From: Fibrobacter sp.
GTDB lineage: Bacteria; Fibrobacterota; Fibrobacteria; Fibrobacterales; Fibrobacteraceae
Direction: 5' to 3'
Assembly (NCBI GenBank): GCA_024398875.1
Contig: JAKSIJ010000013.1
Coordinates: 1 to 64,000, forward strand
Length of the DNA stretch: 64,000 bases
Shown here: positions 41,895 to 52,623 of the stretch, in pieces
How the letters are laid out: every line of letters starts with the position of its first letter
How positions within the stretch are numbered: the stretch's first letter is position 1
Notes under the pieces: generated by a model
What the model saw: the letters and a program-made list of their open reading frames with translations, nothing else
What the model was told of the DNA's origin: nothing
Databases searched by the model: none
Position numbers and translations under genes: made by a program

Positions 41895-42950
41895 ATGTCT
41901 CGTAGCATCTTCAAATGGGCCCTGTTGAGCCTGGTTTTTTGTGTTTCCCTCCTTTTTGGGGCGGAACCTTCGGATTCTACCCCGAGTGGAGTTCCCGCGG
42001 TGGCACAAACAGATTCCGTGTCTATGGTTGCTGATTCCACTGTAATTCCGGGTGGCAGCGTACTACTGAAGGGCAAAACGGGCATCGAATCCATTGACAC
42101 ATTGCCGGTGAATGAGTGGGACATCAAGACGAACCGCAACTCGCTCCCGCTCACCATGCTTTTCAGCCTCTTCCCGGGTGGTGGACAGTATTATACGGAG
42201 CATTACGTCCGTGGCGGGTTCATTACGGCTATTGAGGGTTTTCTCGTTTATGAGGTCTATTACAACAAGTCTTTCCAGCGGGATCGTGTGCTGGAACAGG
42301 CCAAGGATTTTCAGGATTCTGTTGCATTCTATACCAAGGTCTTGGCACATATTTCAAGGGACAGTATCGCCTATTACCAGGATATCCGCAACGACTTCGT
42401 GAATCGTGTTCGCGAAAAGAGCGACAAGAAGAAGGAGCAGGAGGATTTGCGCATTGCGGAAAATTCCTGGCTCTTTGGTGTTCACCTTTACAGCATGTTT
42501 GACGCCTTTGGCATCTGGTACAATAACAACTACCGCAGCACTGAACTCCGCAGCATGAAGATGGCGCTGCTGCTTGCCCTCATTCCGGGGTTCGGACAAA
42601 TGTATAATGGCGAATTTGGAAAGGCGGGACTATTGTACATGGGATTCTTGGGTGCCTCCACCAGCGTGTGGACTTCACAGAGGATGGTGAACTACTATGT
42701 GGGGCGCAAGCATGTGATGGAGGCGGAAGATGCTACGTCAGAGGATTATGAACGTGTGGCGGAACGGGTGACTTATTACCGCAAAAATCGAAACCAGTAT
42801 ATTTGGGGCATGGCGCTGATGTATCTGTATTCCATCGGAGATGCGGTGGTGGATGCCATGCTTAGTGATTTTGACAATCCTGTACATCTGGCGGTGCTTC
42901 CCACCATGTCTTCTGGCGGGGCCCAGGCCATGATTTCTCTTGATTTCTAG
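41895..42950 (+). CDS. DUF5683-like membrane protein
   Basis: A 351-residue protein with signal peptide and two copies of the motif PGGGQYYTEHYVRGG / PGFGQMYNGEFGKAGLLYMG. These Gly-Gln-x-Tyr pairs mark DUF5683/TM2-like small membrane units. Between them lies a charged helix (DKKKEQEDLRIAENSW). The start MSRSIFKW is chosen for the signal peptide; 22 upstream codons are less likely. Function unknown. It overlaps the convergent phosphatase gene by 4 bases. Confidence 0.65.
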   Translation: MSRSIFKWALLSLVFCVSLLFGAEPSDSTPSGVPAVAQTDSVSMVADSTVIPGGSVLLKGKTGIESIDTLPVNEWDIKTNRNSLPLTMLFSLFPGGGQYYTEHYVRGGFITAIEGFLVYEVYYNKSFQRDRVLEQAKDFQDSVAFYTKVLAHISRDSIAYYQDIRNDFVNRVREKSDKKKEQEDLRIAENSWLFGVHLYSMFDAFGIWYNNNYRSTELRSMKMALLLALIPGFGQMYNGEFGKAGLLYMGFLGASTSVWTSQRMVNYYVGRKHVMEAEDATSEDYERVAERVTYYRKNRNQYIWGMALMYLYSIGDAVVDAMLSDFDNPVHLAVLPTMSSGGAQAMISLDF

Positions 42951-43570
42951 AGCTTTCCCATGTTGAGGGGAGGCATTTGAATGCCGTCATACAGCTTTTC
43001 GAATGTCCCCTTGTAGTGGCCCGCGGCATCGCGCGTGAAGCTGAAGCAGGTCACCATGGTGTAGCTGAACCTGCCCTCTACGAAGTCTTCGTCGGGTAGG
43101 CCGCAGGCGGCATGCTGCAAAGCGGCAATGACTCCGGCGTGGGTCACCCAGAGGAATTCGCCTTCGTCGGGCAGGGTATCCAGAAATTCCGTCACGCGTT
43201 TGTCCACCTCGTGGAAGGATTCTCCCTCGGGGAACTTGAAACCCCGCAGGTCCTTAATCCAGGCGGCCATTTCATCGCGGGGAGCTTCCGTCAATTTTTT
43301 GCCTTCCCAGCGTCCGAAATTCATTTCCAGCAGGGCATCTCGCGGTTCGGGCGGGAGGCAGAGGGCGGCACCTACCTTGTCCGCCAATTTCTTGCAGCGG
43401 AGAAGCGGACTGCAGTAAAGTCGTGATGGCTTTGCACCTAGAGTCATGAAGACTTTCAGCATGTCGTCGCTTTCTTGCTCAAAGCTGGGGGACACGTCAA
43501 AATCCAGCCTGCCGTAGCAGACGTCTTTCGGGTTGTAGGGTCGCGTATGTCGAATGGTCCAGAGTTTCAC
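42947..43570 (-). CDS. Histidine phosphatase (CobC-like)
   Basis: A 207-residue phosphoglycerate-mutase-fold phosphatase. The catalytic histidine lies in the start motif LWTIRHTRPYNPK. CSPLLRCKKLAD, LLEMNFGRWEGKKL and VTHAGVIAALQHAACG follow the family. CYGRLDF resembles alpha-ribazole phosphatase of cobalamin synthesis, but no cob genes are near, so the substrate is open. Confidence 0.8.
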   Translation of the reverse strand: MKLWTIRHTRPYNPKDVCYGRLDFDVSPSFEQESDDMLKVFMTLGAKPSRLYCSPLLRCKKLADKVGAALCLPPEPRDALLEMNFGRWEGKKLTEAPRDEMAAWIKDLRGFKFPEGESFHEVDKRVTEFLDTLPDEGEFLWVTHAGVIAALQHAACGLPDEDFVEGRFSYTMVTCFSFTRDAAGHYKGTFEKLYDGIQMPPLNMGKL

Positions 43571-43606
43571 ACAGGGAAAGATAAAAAATTACAGTCCAGC
43601 ATCGCA

Positions 43607-43634
43607 ATTCATAATTCATAATTCATAATTCATA
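43607..43634. repeat. ATTCATA microsatellite
   Basis: Four perfect tandem 7-base units (ATTCATA) just before the metal permease gene. A length-variable promoter spacer is possible. Confidence 0.7.
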
Positions 43635-43659
43635 ATTATAAATTTCTAATTTATATCCC

Positions 43660-44466
43660 ATGCTAGAAATGTTGTCCATGGATTTTATGCAGAATGCCTT
43701 GGTGGCGGCCCTGATGGTTGCTGTCGCCTGCGGTGTCATGGGCACGTTTGTGGTGGTGAACCGCTTGATGGCTTTGTCGGGCGGCATTGCCCACGCCTCT
43801 TTCGGAGGCGTTGGCCTCGCATGTTTTTTTGGATTTTCCCCAATGCTCGGTTCTCTTGGCTTTGCCATGCTCTGTGCCATGATTATGGGTGTCCTCACTT
43901 GGCAGAATCGCAAGCAGGCGGATACGACTATCGGTGTGATTTGGGCGGCTGGCATGGCTTTGGGCGTGATTCTTACGGACTTGACGCCCGGCTATGGCGG
44001 AGACATGATGAGTTTTTTGTTTGGGAGCCTCCTCACGGTGCCTACGGATTTGCTTTACTGGATGGCGGCACTCCTGGTGCTTATTCTCGGGACGGTTGTC
44101 TTCAATTTCCGGAAATTCTTGGCGGTTTCCTTCGATCCTGAGTTCGCCCGCGTTCGGGGGATTCCTGTAATGGCCTACTATATGCTGCTCATTGCCCTCA
44201 TCGCTTTGACGGTGGTGATTGCGGTGCAGGCGGTGGGCATGATTCTCGTGATTGCGCTTTTGACAATTCCTGCTTACATTGCGGAAAGCTACTCCAAGAA
44301 TCTGGTCCAGATGATGCTCATTGCGGTGGGTATTTCCCTTGTGCTTGTGCTTGCTGGGCTGTTTTTAGCCTGCGAATTGAATTTTGTGGTGGGACCCACC
44401 ATTATCGCCTGCGGTGTTCTGCTCTACGTGCTGAATTTTGCCGTGAAGAAGCTGTTGAAGAAGTAA
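43660..44466 (+). CDS. Metal ABC transporter permease (ZnuB/MntB-like)
   Basis: A 268-residue protein with about eight membrane helices: LVAALMVAVACGVMGTFVVV, LMALSGGIAHASFGGVGLAC, TIGVIWAAGMALGVILTDL and AVGMILVIALLTIPAYIA are family signatures. It would carry Zn or Mn with a separate ATPase and binding protein, neither of which is adjacent. A MEML-type start is taken; the Met at codon 7 is an alternative. Confidence 0.85.
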   Translation: MLEMLSMDFMQNALVAALMVAVACGVMGTFVVVNRLMALSGGIAHASFGGVGLACFFGFSPMLGSLGFAMLCAMIMGVLTWQNRKQADTTIGVIWAAGMALGVILTDLTPGYGGDMMSFLFGSLLTVPTDLLYWMAALLVLILGTVVFNFRKFLAVSFDPEFARVRGIPVMAYYMLLIALIALTVVIAVQAVGMILVIALLTIPAYIAESYSKNLVQMMLIAVGISLVLVLAGLFLACELNFVVGPTIIACGVLLYVLNFAVKKLLKK

Positions 44467-44478
44467 GCCGTGTTCCAC

Positions 44479-45600
44479 ATGAAAAAACTTTCGCTGTTTT
44501 TCCTGCTTCTCTTGCTTCAATGCTCGCTGTTTGCGTCCTTGTCGCTTGCCGCAGTCCGTCAGTCATTTCATAACATGGAAGTGGTGACGGAGTATTCCGC
44601 CTTGTTGCAAGAAAAAAATGCCCGGAACGATTCCCTCTTGCCGGCGTTGGATGGCGACAAGGCTTTCGCAGAAGTACTTCGCCTGAATCCGAACTTCTGG
44701 AGCCTGGGCGGCGCTTTGGACAATGAGGCTTCGCTGGTGACAAAACTCAATGCGAAAATCATTTTTGTGGATGGTACTCGTGAGGAGCCTTTCTGCGAAC
44801 TGGACAAGGGGACTGCAAGCGATGCTGGCGCTTGGAACGTCCGCATTGGCGTGGACTTCGTTTCTGGCGGTTCCAATACGGTCCACATTCACGTGCAGCA
44901 GTGCTTGGATTACGTCCGCGATGAGTTGGGATATGCCATTAAAAAGGGTGACAAGGTGGTGATTGTGCCCCCGAAAAAAGTGCTGGATAAAATCAAGAAG
45001 AGTGAAATTCCCGATGCCATTGACTTAGATTTGCAGCAGAAGCTCTTGAAGGCCCATGAGGCGGTGGAACTAGATGGCAAGTGCCCCAAGGATATCGAAG
45101 CCTACATCATTTTGATGAATGTTTACGAACAAGTTAAAGATTTGAAGATGGACTATGTGGTCATCAATGATCAGCTGAATAAGCAACGGAATGGGGGCTC
45201 TCGGGTTCAGTCCTGCGCCTTTAGTCGCGAATGGAATAAGCGCTATCAAGAAAGCTCATCCTTTGAATGCGATATCGATAATGACCGCTGCCTCTACCGT
45301 CAGGAAAACGATGGTGATTCGGAATGGCAAATCAATTATGACGAAGACCGCTTTGAATACATCAACAAGAAGTTTCTCTTCTTCAATCGCGGGCCCAAGA
45401 GCATCCACAAGGGCGGAACTATGCTAGACCTCCGTCTCATCCGTCTCTCCACAACCCTCTATTTGGAAGCCTACATCAACCTGAAGGGCGAGCCTGTTAC
45501 CTTGGGCCTGGTCGTCGTTCCTGGCGATAAAACGCTGGAGGATTACGAGGATGAGGATGAATACGAGGAAGAGACCGAGGACGAAGCGCTGGAACGCTAA
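44479..45600 (+). CDS. Exported protein with acidic tail, unknown family
   Basis: A 373-residue protein with a strong signal peptide (MKKLSLFFLLLLLQCSLFAS). The middle part includes VRIGVDFVSGGSNTVHIHVQ and repeated cysteines. The C-terminus is very acidic (DYEDEDEYEEETEDEALER). It follows the metal permease by 12 bases, so it may be co-transcribed. The acidic tail could bind cations, which would fit the neighbour, but this is only an inference. Confidence 0.55.
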   Translation: MKKLSLFFLLLLLQCSLFASLSLAAVRQSFHNMEVVTEYSALLQEKNARNDSLLPALDGDKAFAEVLRLNPNFWSLGGALDNEASLVTKLNAKIIFVDGTREEPFCELDKGTASDAGAWNVRIGVDFVSGGSNTVHIHVQQCLDYVRDELGYAIKKGDKVVIVPPKKVLDKIKKSEIPDAIDLDLQQKLLKAHEAVELDGKCPKDIEAYIILMNVYEQVKDLKMDYVVINDQLNKQRNGGSRVQSCAFSREWNKRYQESSSFECDIDNDRCLYRQENDGDSEWQINYDEDRFEYINKKFLFFNRGPKSIHKGGTMLDLRLIRLSTTLYLEAYINLKGEPVTLGLVVVPGDKTLEDYEDEDEYEEETEDEALER

Positions 45601-45683
45601 AATACGGCGTTCAATAGCAGTGTCACGCCCCGAAATTTTTCACTTAAATTATATTTACTAGGAATTTTGATGGGAGTTTGTCA

Positions 45684-48272
45684 ATGGGTAACCGCTTACT
45701 GGGTATTGCTGTATTGGTGTGTGCTGTTTCTGTGCTTTGGGCAAAACGGGTTGATGTAGATGCTGGCAGTGTTAGTGATTTGATGGAAAAATGTGCTAAT
45801 GCCCAGGCGGGGGATACCATTTGGGTCCCTGCTGGGGATTACAATGTAGGCAGTGTAGAAACTCCCATTGATTCCGGCCGCGGCGGTAAGGGCTGGGATC
45901 GAGGACTTCTTTGGATGGGGCTAAACAACGGAACTGCAGAACATCCTATTGTGTTGGTTGGAGAAGATCCTGCAGATCCCCCCGTCATCCACGGAAATGG
46001 CATTTCGGGCAATTACCATAATCAGGTCATCCATATTAATAACGATTATGTCATCCTCAAAAATTTGAAACTCCATTCAGCAGTTCGGGCCATCACCATT
46101 GATCATGGCTCTCATGTGACTGTAGAGGATTGCGAACTTTATCACACGGGTCAGGAAGTTGTTCACATTCGCGATAGTAGCTCCTATGTACTCTTTAACC
46201 GCAATAATATTCATGATGGTGGTAATACCAAGGGCACCTACGGCGAGGGAATGTATATCGGCACGGATAAGGATGCCTGGGGTGTGGATGGCGAATCTGA
46301 TGCTTTGTGGGGTAGCCAAGCCAAATCTAACAAGTCTAGCGGAAATCTTTCCTACTATGATTGGCGTGTGAATCATACGAATGTAACCTGCAATGTGATT
46401 CATGGTGTTTCCGCTGAAGACATCGATATCAAGGAAGGTTCCTCCGATGCCTATATCACTAAGAACATGTTCGCTGGGGACAGTATCCAGCTGAAACCGA
46501 ATGGCGAAGATTATGATAATTCTTTTATTGAGGTAAAGGGAATCCGCAATACCATAGTGGGGAACTTCCTCTATACCGCCAACAACAAAAAGATTACTCG
46601 CTACATTGAGGAAGTGTATCGTGGAGGGAGTTCTAGTAACGTACCGGATGATCTTACGGTGGACAATTATCCCGCAAATGCGTTCCAGTGGTGCGATAAC
46701 AGCGGTACGGACAAGAACCAGTGCGATGCTGGCGATAACATGTTCATTGATTACATTGGCGAGGTCCGCAATCTTTGTGCCGAGACTTTTGTGATTCCAG
46801 GTAAATCCATTACTTATTCTGGTGTTTATAAGGATGCACCTTCTATTCCTTGGGCGGGAAGTTCCGTGGTTTTAAGGGTGGAAGCGGAAGATATGGATTA
46901 TACCAAGACAGGTAACTGTACTGGTTGCTCTGATGCTAGCGTAAAGGCATCCTCTGCGACATCTGGCGGAAAATATCTTGCAACGGCAGATGCAATCCTC
47001 AATTTCACAGTAGATGCTCCTGCGGCAGGGAAGTATAATCTCAGTCTTCATTATGCCTACACCAATTCCGACCAGACAAAATACAAGAATAAGGAATTTT
47101 ATGTGAATGGAATTCAAATGAACGAAATCCATTTTGCAAGCACGGGCGGAACGGCTCTTACTTTTGCTGATGAAGTGGTTGGGGTTTGGTTGAATAAAGG
47201 TACAAATACCCTAGAAATTCAGCGTGGATGGGGTGCCATTGATTTGGATTACGTCGAGTTTGTAGGGGTGGATAATCCGAATCCTGTCGGTTCTAGTTCT
47301 AGCACTGCTGTTTCCAGTTCTAGTGCGGTGCAATCAAGTTCTTCTCAAGGAGAAAGTTCAAGTTCGTCTGTGTTGAGTTCTTCAAGTGGCGTGGAAAGTT
47401 CTTCGTCTGTAGTCTCGTCGAGTTCTAGCGTGGTTGCATCAAGTTCGTCGCAAACGAATTCCTCTAGTTCGAGCCTAGCAACGTCAAGTTCCTCCATAAC
47501 GATGACGACGGCTCGCTATGAGGCGGAAAATGCAAATTATGGCGACGCCATGAAGATTGCTCGCGAGGAGGCGAGTGGAGGCTATTATATCTTCACTCAA
47601 AAATATGACATTGCGTTTATGGTGGACGTTCCCGTTGCTGGAAACTACGATATGTTGGTGCGTTTCAGTAACTCTTCTGCAGGTGACAAAAAGCAGGAAA
47701 TCAAGGTGAATGAAGCATCTATGGGTCAATTTGATTTCCCTGTAACGATTCCGGGAGATAAGGGTTATTCCGCATCCAAGTTTGAATCGAAGATTATTCC
47801 TGTGGATTTAAATAAAGGCTCGAATAAAATTGAGATTGTTCACAGTTGGGGCTATGTGGATATTGATTTCATCGAGATCTCTGTCCCAAATGTCGGTTCT
47901 TCAAGTTCTGCGATGTCTTCTTCTGGTAGCGAAGAAAGTTCTTCGTCTGGAGTCTCGTCGAGTTCTAGCGTGGTTGCATCAAGTTCATCTTCTGTGGTCT
48001 CGTCCAGTTCTGTCCAGTCTTCGAGTTCCTTTGCCGATTATTCCTCTTCCAGCATGGCAGAGGAAGGAATCGTTCCTCAAATTGCGGAGAGGTTTGATGT
48101 TGTTTCTGTTCTGGGAACAAAACTCCGTCTAAAAGTGCCTGCTTTGGGCTCTTTCAGAGTGATGGTGTTTGATTTGAATGGAAATAAAGTGAATAAACTT
48201 TCTAGTGGCCGCTATATTGTGCATGTGTCGGCTCGTGGCTATAGCAAGTTTACGTCGGTTGTGATTAAGTAA
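45684..48272 (+). CDS. Secreted beta-helix polysaccharide lyase-like protein with two CBM35-like domains
   Basis: An 862-residue exported protein. Residues about 20-395 form a right-handed parallel beta-helix of the pectate-lyase type (YVILKNLKLHSAVRAITIDH, GTYGEGMYIGTDKDAW). A CBM35-like domain follows (RVEAEDMDYTKTGNC to IDLDYVEFVG). Then come a Ser-rich linker, a second CBM35-like domain, another Ser linker, and a C-terminal type IX-secretion-like tail (FRVMVFDLNGNKVNKLSSGR). It is paralogous to the next gene. Substrate probably pectin-like. Confidence 0.75.
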   Translation: MGNRLLGIAVLVCAVSVLWAKRVDVDAGSVSDLMEKCANAQAGDTIWVPAGDYNVGSVETPIDSGRGGKGWDRGLLWMGLNNGTAEHPIVLVGEDPADPPVIHGNGISGNYHNQVIHINNDYVILKNLKLHSAVRAITIDHGSHVTVEDCELYHTGQEVVHIRDSSSYVLFNRNNIHDGGNTKGTYGEGMYIGTDKDAWGVDGESDALWGSQAKSNKSSGNLSYYDWRVNHTNVTCNVIHGVSAEDIDIKEGSSDAYITKNMFAGDSIQLKPNGEDYDNSFIEVKGIRNTIVGNFLYTANNKKITRYIEEVYRGGSSSNVPDDLTVDNYPANAFQWCDNSGTDKNQCDAGDNMFIDYIGEVRNLCAETFVIPGKSITYSGVYKDAPSIPWAGSSVVLRVEAEDMDYTKTGNCTGCSDASVKASSATSGGKYLATADAILNFTVDAPAAGKYNLSLHYAYTNSDQTKYKNKEFYVNGIQMNEIHFASTGGTALTFADEVVGVWLNKGTNTLEIQRGWGAIDLDYVEFVGVDNPNPVGSSSSTAVSSSSAVQSSSSQGESSSSSVLSSSSGVESSSSVVSSSSSVVASSSSQTNSSSSSLATSSSSITMTTARYEAENANYGDAMKIAREEASGGYYIFTQKYDIAFMVDVPVAGNYDMLVRFSNSSAGDKKQEIKVNEASMGQFDFPVTIPGDKGYSASKFESKIIPVDLNKGSNKIEIVHSWGYVDIDFIEISVPNVGSSSSAMSSSGSEESSSSGVSSSSSVVASSSSSVVSSSSVQSSSSFADYSSSSMAEEGIVPQIAERFDVVSVLGTKLRLKVPALGSFRVMVFDLNGNKVNKLSSGRYIVHVSARGYSKFTSVVIK

Positions 48273-48285
48273 AGAGGAAAAGACA

Positions 48286-50550
48286 ATGAAAAAACAATGG
48301 ATGTGCTTATTGCTTTGCGCGGGGCTAGTCACTTTCGCCTCGGCAAGGAAATTTGAGGTTGAACAGAATAATGCTGTCGACTTGGCTACGGTAGTAAAGG
48401 ATGCTGTGGCTGGCGATACGATTCTCGTTCCACCGGGAACTTACAATCTGACGACAGACATTTGTAAATCTGTAGGTGATTCTTTCAAGGGAAGTGGTCG
48501 CGATCAAGGTTGCCTCTGGGTGGGGAATAGCGGAACATCTACAAATCCCATTATGATTGTGGGTATGGATGCGTCTAATCCTCCGAATATTGTGGGCCCA
48601 GGTGTCAGTGGCAATTATTACTACACCGCCCACATTACAGGTGACTATGTGATTCTCAAGAATCTCAAACTGAGTTCTGGCAGCAAGGTCTTGATTATCG
48701 ATGCTGCTGAGGGTGTAACCGTGGAGGATTGCGAAATCACTAATTCTGGAACGGAAATCCTCCATGTGCGCGATGCCAGTAAGAATGTGGTCATCAATCG
48801 TAACTTCATTCATGGTTCTGGCCTTGTAACGGGTAAATATGGCGAAGGCGTTTACATTGGCACTTACTCTGGAAGCTGGCGCTCCAAAAATTCCAGCGAA
48901 AGTGCTTACTGGGGCTCCGATGCTAATGGCTATGACTGGCGTGTAACGGGAACGACTGTTTCTTGTAACGTCATCAAGGCCACTACGGCAGAACCCATTG
49001 ATGTGAAGGAAGGTGTCCCGGGCGTTACTATTACGGGAAACATGTTTGTGGCAGATTGGCTTGCGACTGAAAGTGACGCTCCCAGTTATGATGACGCTTA
49101 TATTGACATGAAGGGCGTGAATGCGGTGGTTACTGAGAACTACATGTATGACGCCAAAGATGCTAGCCTTCCATTCTACAATCCGAAATTCAAGTACTTT
49201 GTGGAAGAAGTGTCCAAAAATGGAAATAATGTGACTGCCTGGGGAAATGCTCAGGGTAAGGCTGTAGAACCGGATGCATACGCCCAGACGGGTTGGTGTG
49301 ACAATAGTGCAAACGATAACAATCAGTGCTTTGAAAAAGATAACCATGTTGTGAAGGAAATCATAGATGTTCGTAATGATTGCCCAGAAGCATTCCCTAT
49401 TCCAGGGGGTTCCGCGATTACATATAGCGATGTAGATTTCGCTGCCGCGGATGAGATTCGTCTTACCCCTGGCGGCAGTTCCAGTTCCAGCACTCCGGGT
49501 AGTTCCTCCAGTAATTCTGGCGGCACAACTAAGACCACCTATTATGAGGCGGAAAGCGCCGAACATGGAACGGCTGAAGTGAAATCTCACGCTGACGCTC
49601 ATGGCGGTTCTTATGTATTTGTGAAGGATCAGAATGTGACCTTTACGGTAAACGTTCCTACGGCCGGTTCCTATGACGTCGTGGTTCGCTTCAGCAACAC
49701 GGCATCCAATGCCAAGACACAGACTATTCAGGTGAATGGTTCGAAACTGATGGACAAGGAATTCCCGGTGACCTTGGAAGGAAATGTAGGTGGAGCCAAT
49801 GCCAAGTTTGAGGAAGTGACCATTCCGATGAATTTGAACGCAGGTTCCAATACGATTGCCTTCATAAAGAGCTGGGGTTATGTGGACTTGGATTGTATCG
49901 CAATTACTACGATAGAATCTCCCACTCCCACCAAGACCACGCGTTACGAGGCTGAATCTGCAAGCCATGGAACTGCAGAAGTGAAAACGCATAAGGATGC
50001 AAGCAACGGCTCCTACGTGTTCGTCAAGGATCAGGATGTGGTATTCAATGTCAATGTGGCTACAGCCGGAACCTACGATGTTCTGGTTCGCTTCAGCAAT
50101 ACGGCTTCCAATGCCAAGACCCAGACCATTCAGGTGAATGGAACAAAGGTCATGGATAAGGAATTCCCGGTGACGTTGGAAGGTAACGTGGGTGGTGCCA
50201 ACGCCAAGTTCGAGGATATGGTCCTTTCCTTGTCTTTGAAGGCAGGTTCCAACACTATCGGATTTATCAAGAGTTGGGGCTATGTGGACTTGGATTACAT
50301 TGAGATTACGGAAGGAACTGCGGCAATTTTTGCCAAGCGTGCTCCTATGAATTTCCGTGCGACACTCCAAGGACGTTCGCTCCAGATTCAGAGTACTACG
50401 GTAGGAGCCCCCTATGCCGTGATGGATATGCAGGGTAGGGTGGTCAAGTCCGGTTCTATCGGTGCCGCTTCCATGGTTTTGCCCATGCCTGCTAGTGGAA
50501 ATTACCTGGTGCGTGTAGGCTCCCAAATTCAGCGAATTTCCGTAAAATAA
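48286..50550 (+). CDS. Secreted beta-helix polysaccharide lyase-like protein with tandem CBM35-like repeats
   Basis: A 754-residue paralogue of the preceding gene, 13 bases behind it. The domain order is signal peptide, beta-helix (about residues 25-385; YVILKNLKLSSGSKVLIIDA, GKYGEGVYIGTYSG), short Ser/Gly linker, two consecutive nearly identical CBM35-like domains (YEAESAEHGTAEVKSHADAH; YEAESASHGTAEVKTHKDAS) and a secretion tail ending VRVGSQIQRISVK. The twin modules suggest a recent internal duplication and stronger binding. Likely acts on plant cell wall. Confidence 0.75.
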   Translation: MKKQWMCLLLCAGLVTFASARKFEVEQNNAVDLATVVKDAVAGDTILVPPGTYNLTTDICKSVGDSFKGSGRDQGCLWVGNSGTSTNPIMIVGMDASNPPNIVGPGVSGNYYYTAHITGDYVILKNLKLSSGSKVLIIDAAEGVTVEDCEITNSGTEILHVRDASKNVVINRNFIHGSGLVTGKYGEGVYIGTYSGSWRSKNSSESAYWGSDANGYDWRVTGTTVSCNVIKATTAEPIDVKEGVPGVTITGNMFVADWLATESDAPSYDDAYIDMKGVNAVVTENYMYDAKDASLPFYNPKFKYFVEEVSKNGNNVTAWGNAQGKAVEPDAYAQTGWCDNSANDNNQCFEKDNHVVKEIIDVRNDCPEAFPIPGGSAITYSDVDFAAADEIRLTPGGSSSSSTPGSSSSNSGGTTKTTYYEAESAEHGTAEVKSHADAHGGSYVFVKDQNVTFTVNVPTAGSYDVVVRFSNTASNAKTQTIQVNGSKLMDKEFPVTLEGNVGGANAKFEEVTIPMNLNAGSNTIAFIKSWGYVDLDCIAITTIESPTPTKTTRYEAESASHGTAEVKTHKDASNGSYVFVKDQDVVFNVNVATAGTYDVLVRFSNTASNAKTQTIQVNGTKVMDKEFPVTLEGNVGGANAKFEDMVLSLSLKAGSNTIGFIKSWGYVDLDYIEITEGTAAIFAKRAPMNFRATLQGRSLQIQSTTVGAPYAVMDMQGRVVKSGSIGAASMVLPMPASGNYLVRVGSQIQRISVK

Positions 50551-51603
<1,053 letters not shown>

Positions 51604-51634
51604 TTAGTTCGTTCACAGAGAACTCTTACCTTTG

Positions 51635-51662
51635 AAAAGACTCGGCTTGTGCCGAGTCTTTT
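51635..51662. terminator. Bidirectional terminator after mdh
   Basis: AAAAGACTCGGC at 51635-51646 and GCCGAGTCTTTT at 51651-51662 with a TTGT loop; it can serve mdh and the convergent arginase-like gene. Confidence 0.9.
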
Positions 51663-51712
51663 CGTATTAATGGTCGTTTTTTTGTGCTGGGTGGCTGAAA
51701 CCGACCGCGGTT

Positions 51713-52546
51713 TTAGCTGCTCAGCGCCTTTAGGATGTTGAGGCTCGCTTTCTCGTTGAGGGCGTCTGCTGCGGCAGCCTCAGTAAAATCCATGTCCCGA
51801 CCGCGCTCTCCGCAGATGTCAACGCCGAGAATTGGGGTTGTATTGCAAAGCGCTTGAAGGCAGTCGCACAGCATTTGAAGGCTCATGCTTCCCTGGTCCC
51901 AGTTGGTGGCTGCATCTTCTTTGCGCAGGACATCTTTGTCGATGGAGATGTACAGCGGGCAGTCTTGGGCAAGCAATTTTTTTATTCGTATTGCTAATTT
52001 TTCGGCGACTTGATTGCCGGCGACGAAGGGATCGCTCGCAATGTCTTTTCCCACGATGTAGCCTTCCCGGATTTCGCTTTCGGCAATGAATTCGACGCGG
52101 TCTTCAAATTTTGAGAATTCGGCGGTCTCGTCACCCTTCAATTCATTTATTAATTTGTCTGCAATTCCGACGACAATCACCTTTTGCACAAAATTGTTTT
52201 TCTCCAGAACTTCTTTTACCCAGCCCCCGCAACTGAGAATTCCCTCAAATCGAGGAGGCTGCATATCGGGATGATGGTCGAAAATGAGGAGATTGAAGGG
52301 CTCCTGAATTTTATCCGTCCAGAGTTTGCTCATGTAATGGTAGTTGCCGGAATCGAAGAAATGGATGCCATTGACGGAGACCCCGGCGATTTTTGCTTGA
52401 ATAGCGGCAAGCGCCTCGTCGTCGCAGTAGCAGTCCGTGCTACTAATATCTCTGCAGTCAATGCTGCGAGATGTGGCGGCTCTGAGATAGGGCTGCCCGT
52501 CATGTACGCCTGTAAAGCTGCAAAGTGTGATATCTTTTGGATTCAT
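51713..52546 (-). CDS. Arginase/agmatinase-fold ureohydrolase
   Basis: A 277-residue protein with the dinuclear manganese motifs of the arginase superfamily: FDHHPDMQPP and SIDKDVLRKEDAATNW (the expected DxD pattern reads DKD). ILGVDICGERG stands in for the usual ExxP region. The first half is divergent, so the substrate is uncertain (arginine, agmatine or formiminoglutamate). Confidence 0.75.
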   Translation of the reverse strand: MNPKDITLCSFTGVHDGQPYLRAATSRSIDCRDISSTDCYCDDEALAAIQAKIAGVSVNGIHFFDSGNYHYMSKLWTDKIQEPFNLLIFDHHPDMQPPRFEGILSCGGWVKEVLEKNNFVQKVIVVGIADKLINELKGDETAEFSKFEDRVEFIAESEIREGYIVGKDIASDPFVAGNQVAEKLAIRIKKLLAQDCPLYISIDKDVLRKEDAATNWDQGSMSLQMLCDCLQALCNTTPILGVDICGERGRDMDFTEAAAADALNEKASLNILKALSS

Positions 52547-52623
52547 GGCAATCTTTCGCTTGAAAATAGTATTTCTGCTGCAACCAACTCTGTTGCCCGC
52601 AAACTAAAAACTACATTTATCCT

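Noticed and set aside
48325-50526. A 733-codon minus-strand frame
   Set aside because: Antisense shadow of the second beta-helix lyase; low-complexity His/Arg/Ile-rich translation with no start context.
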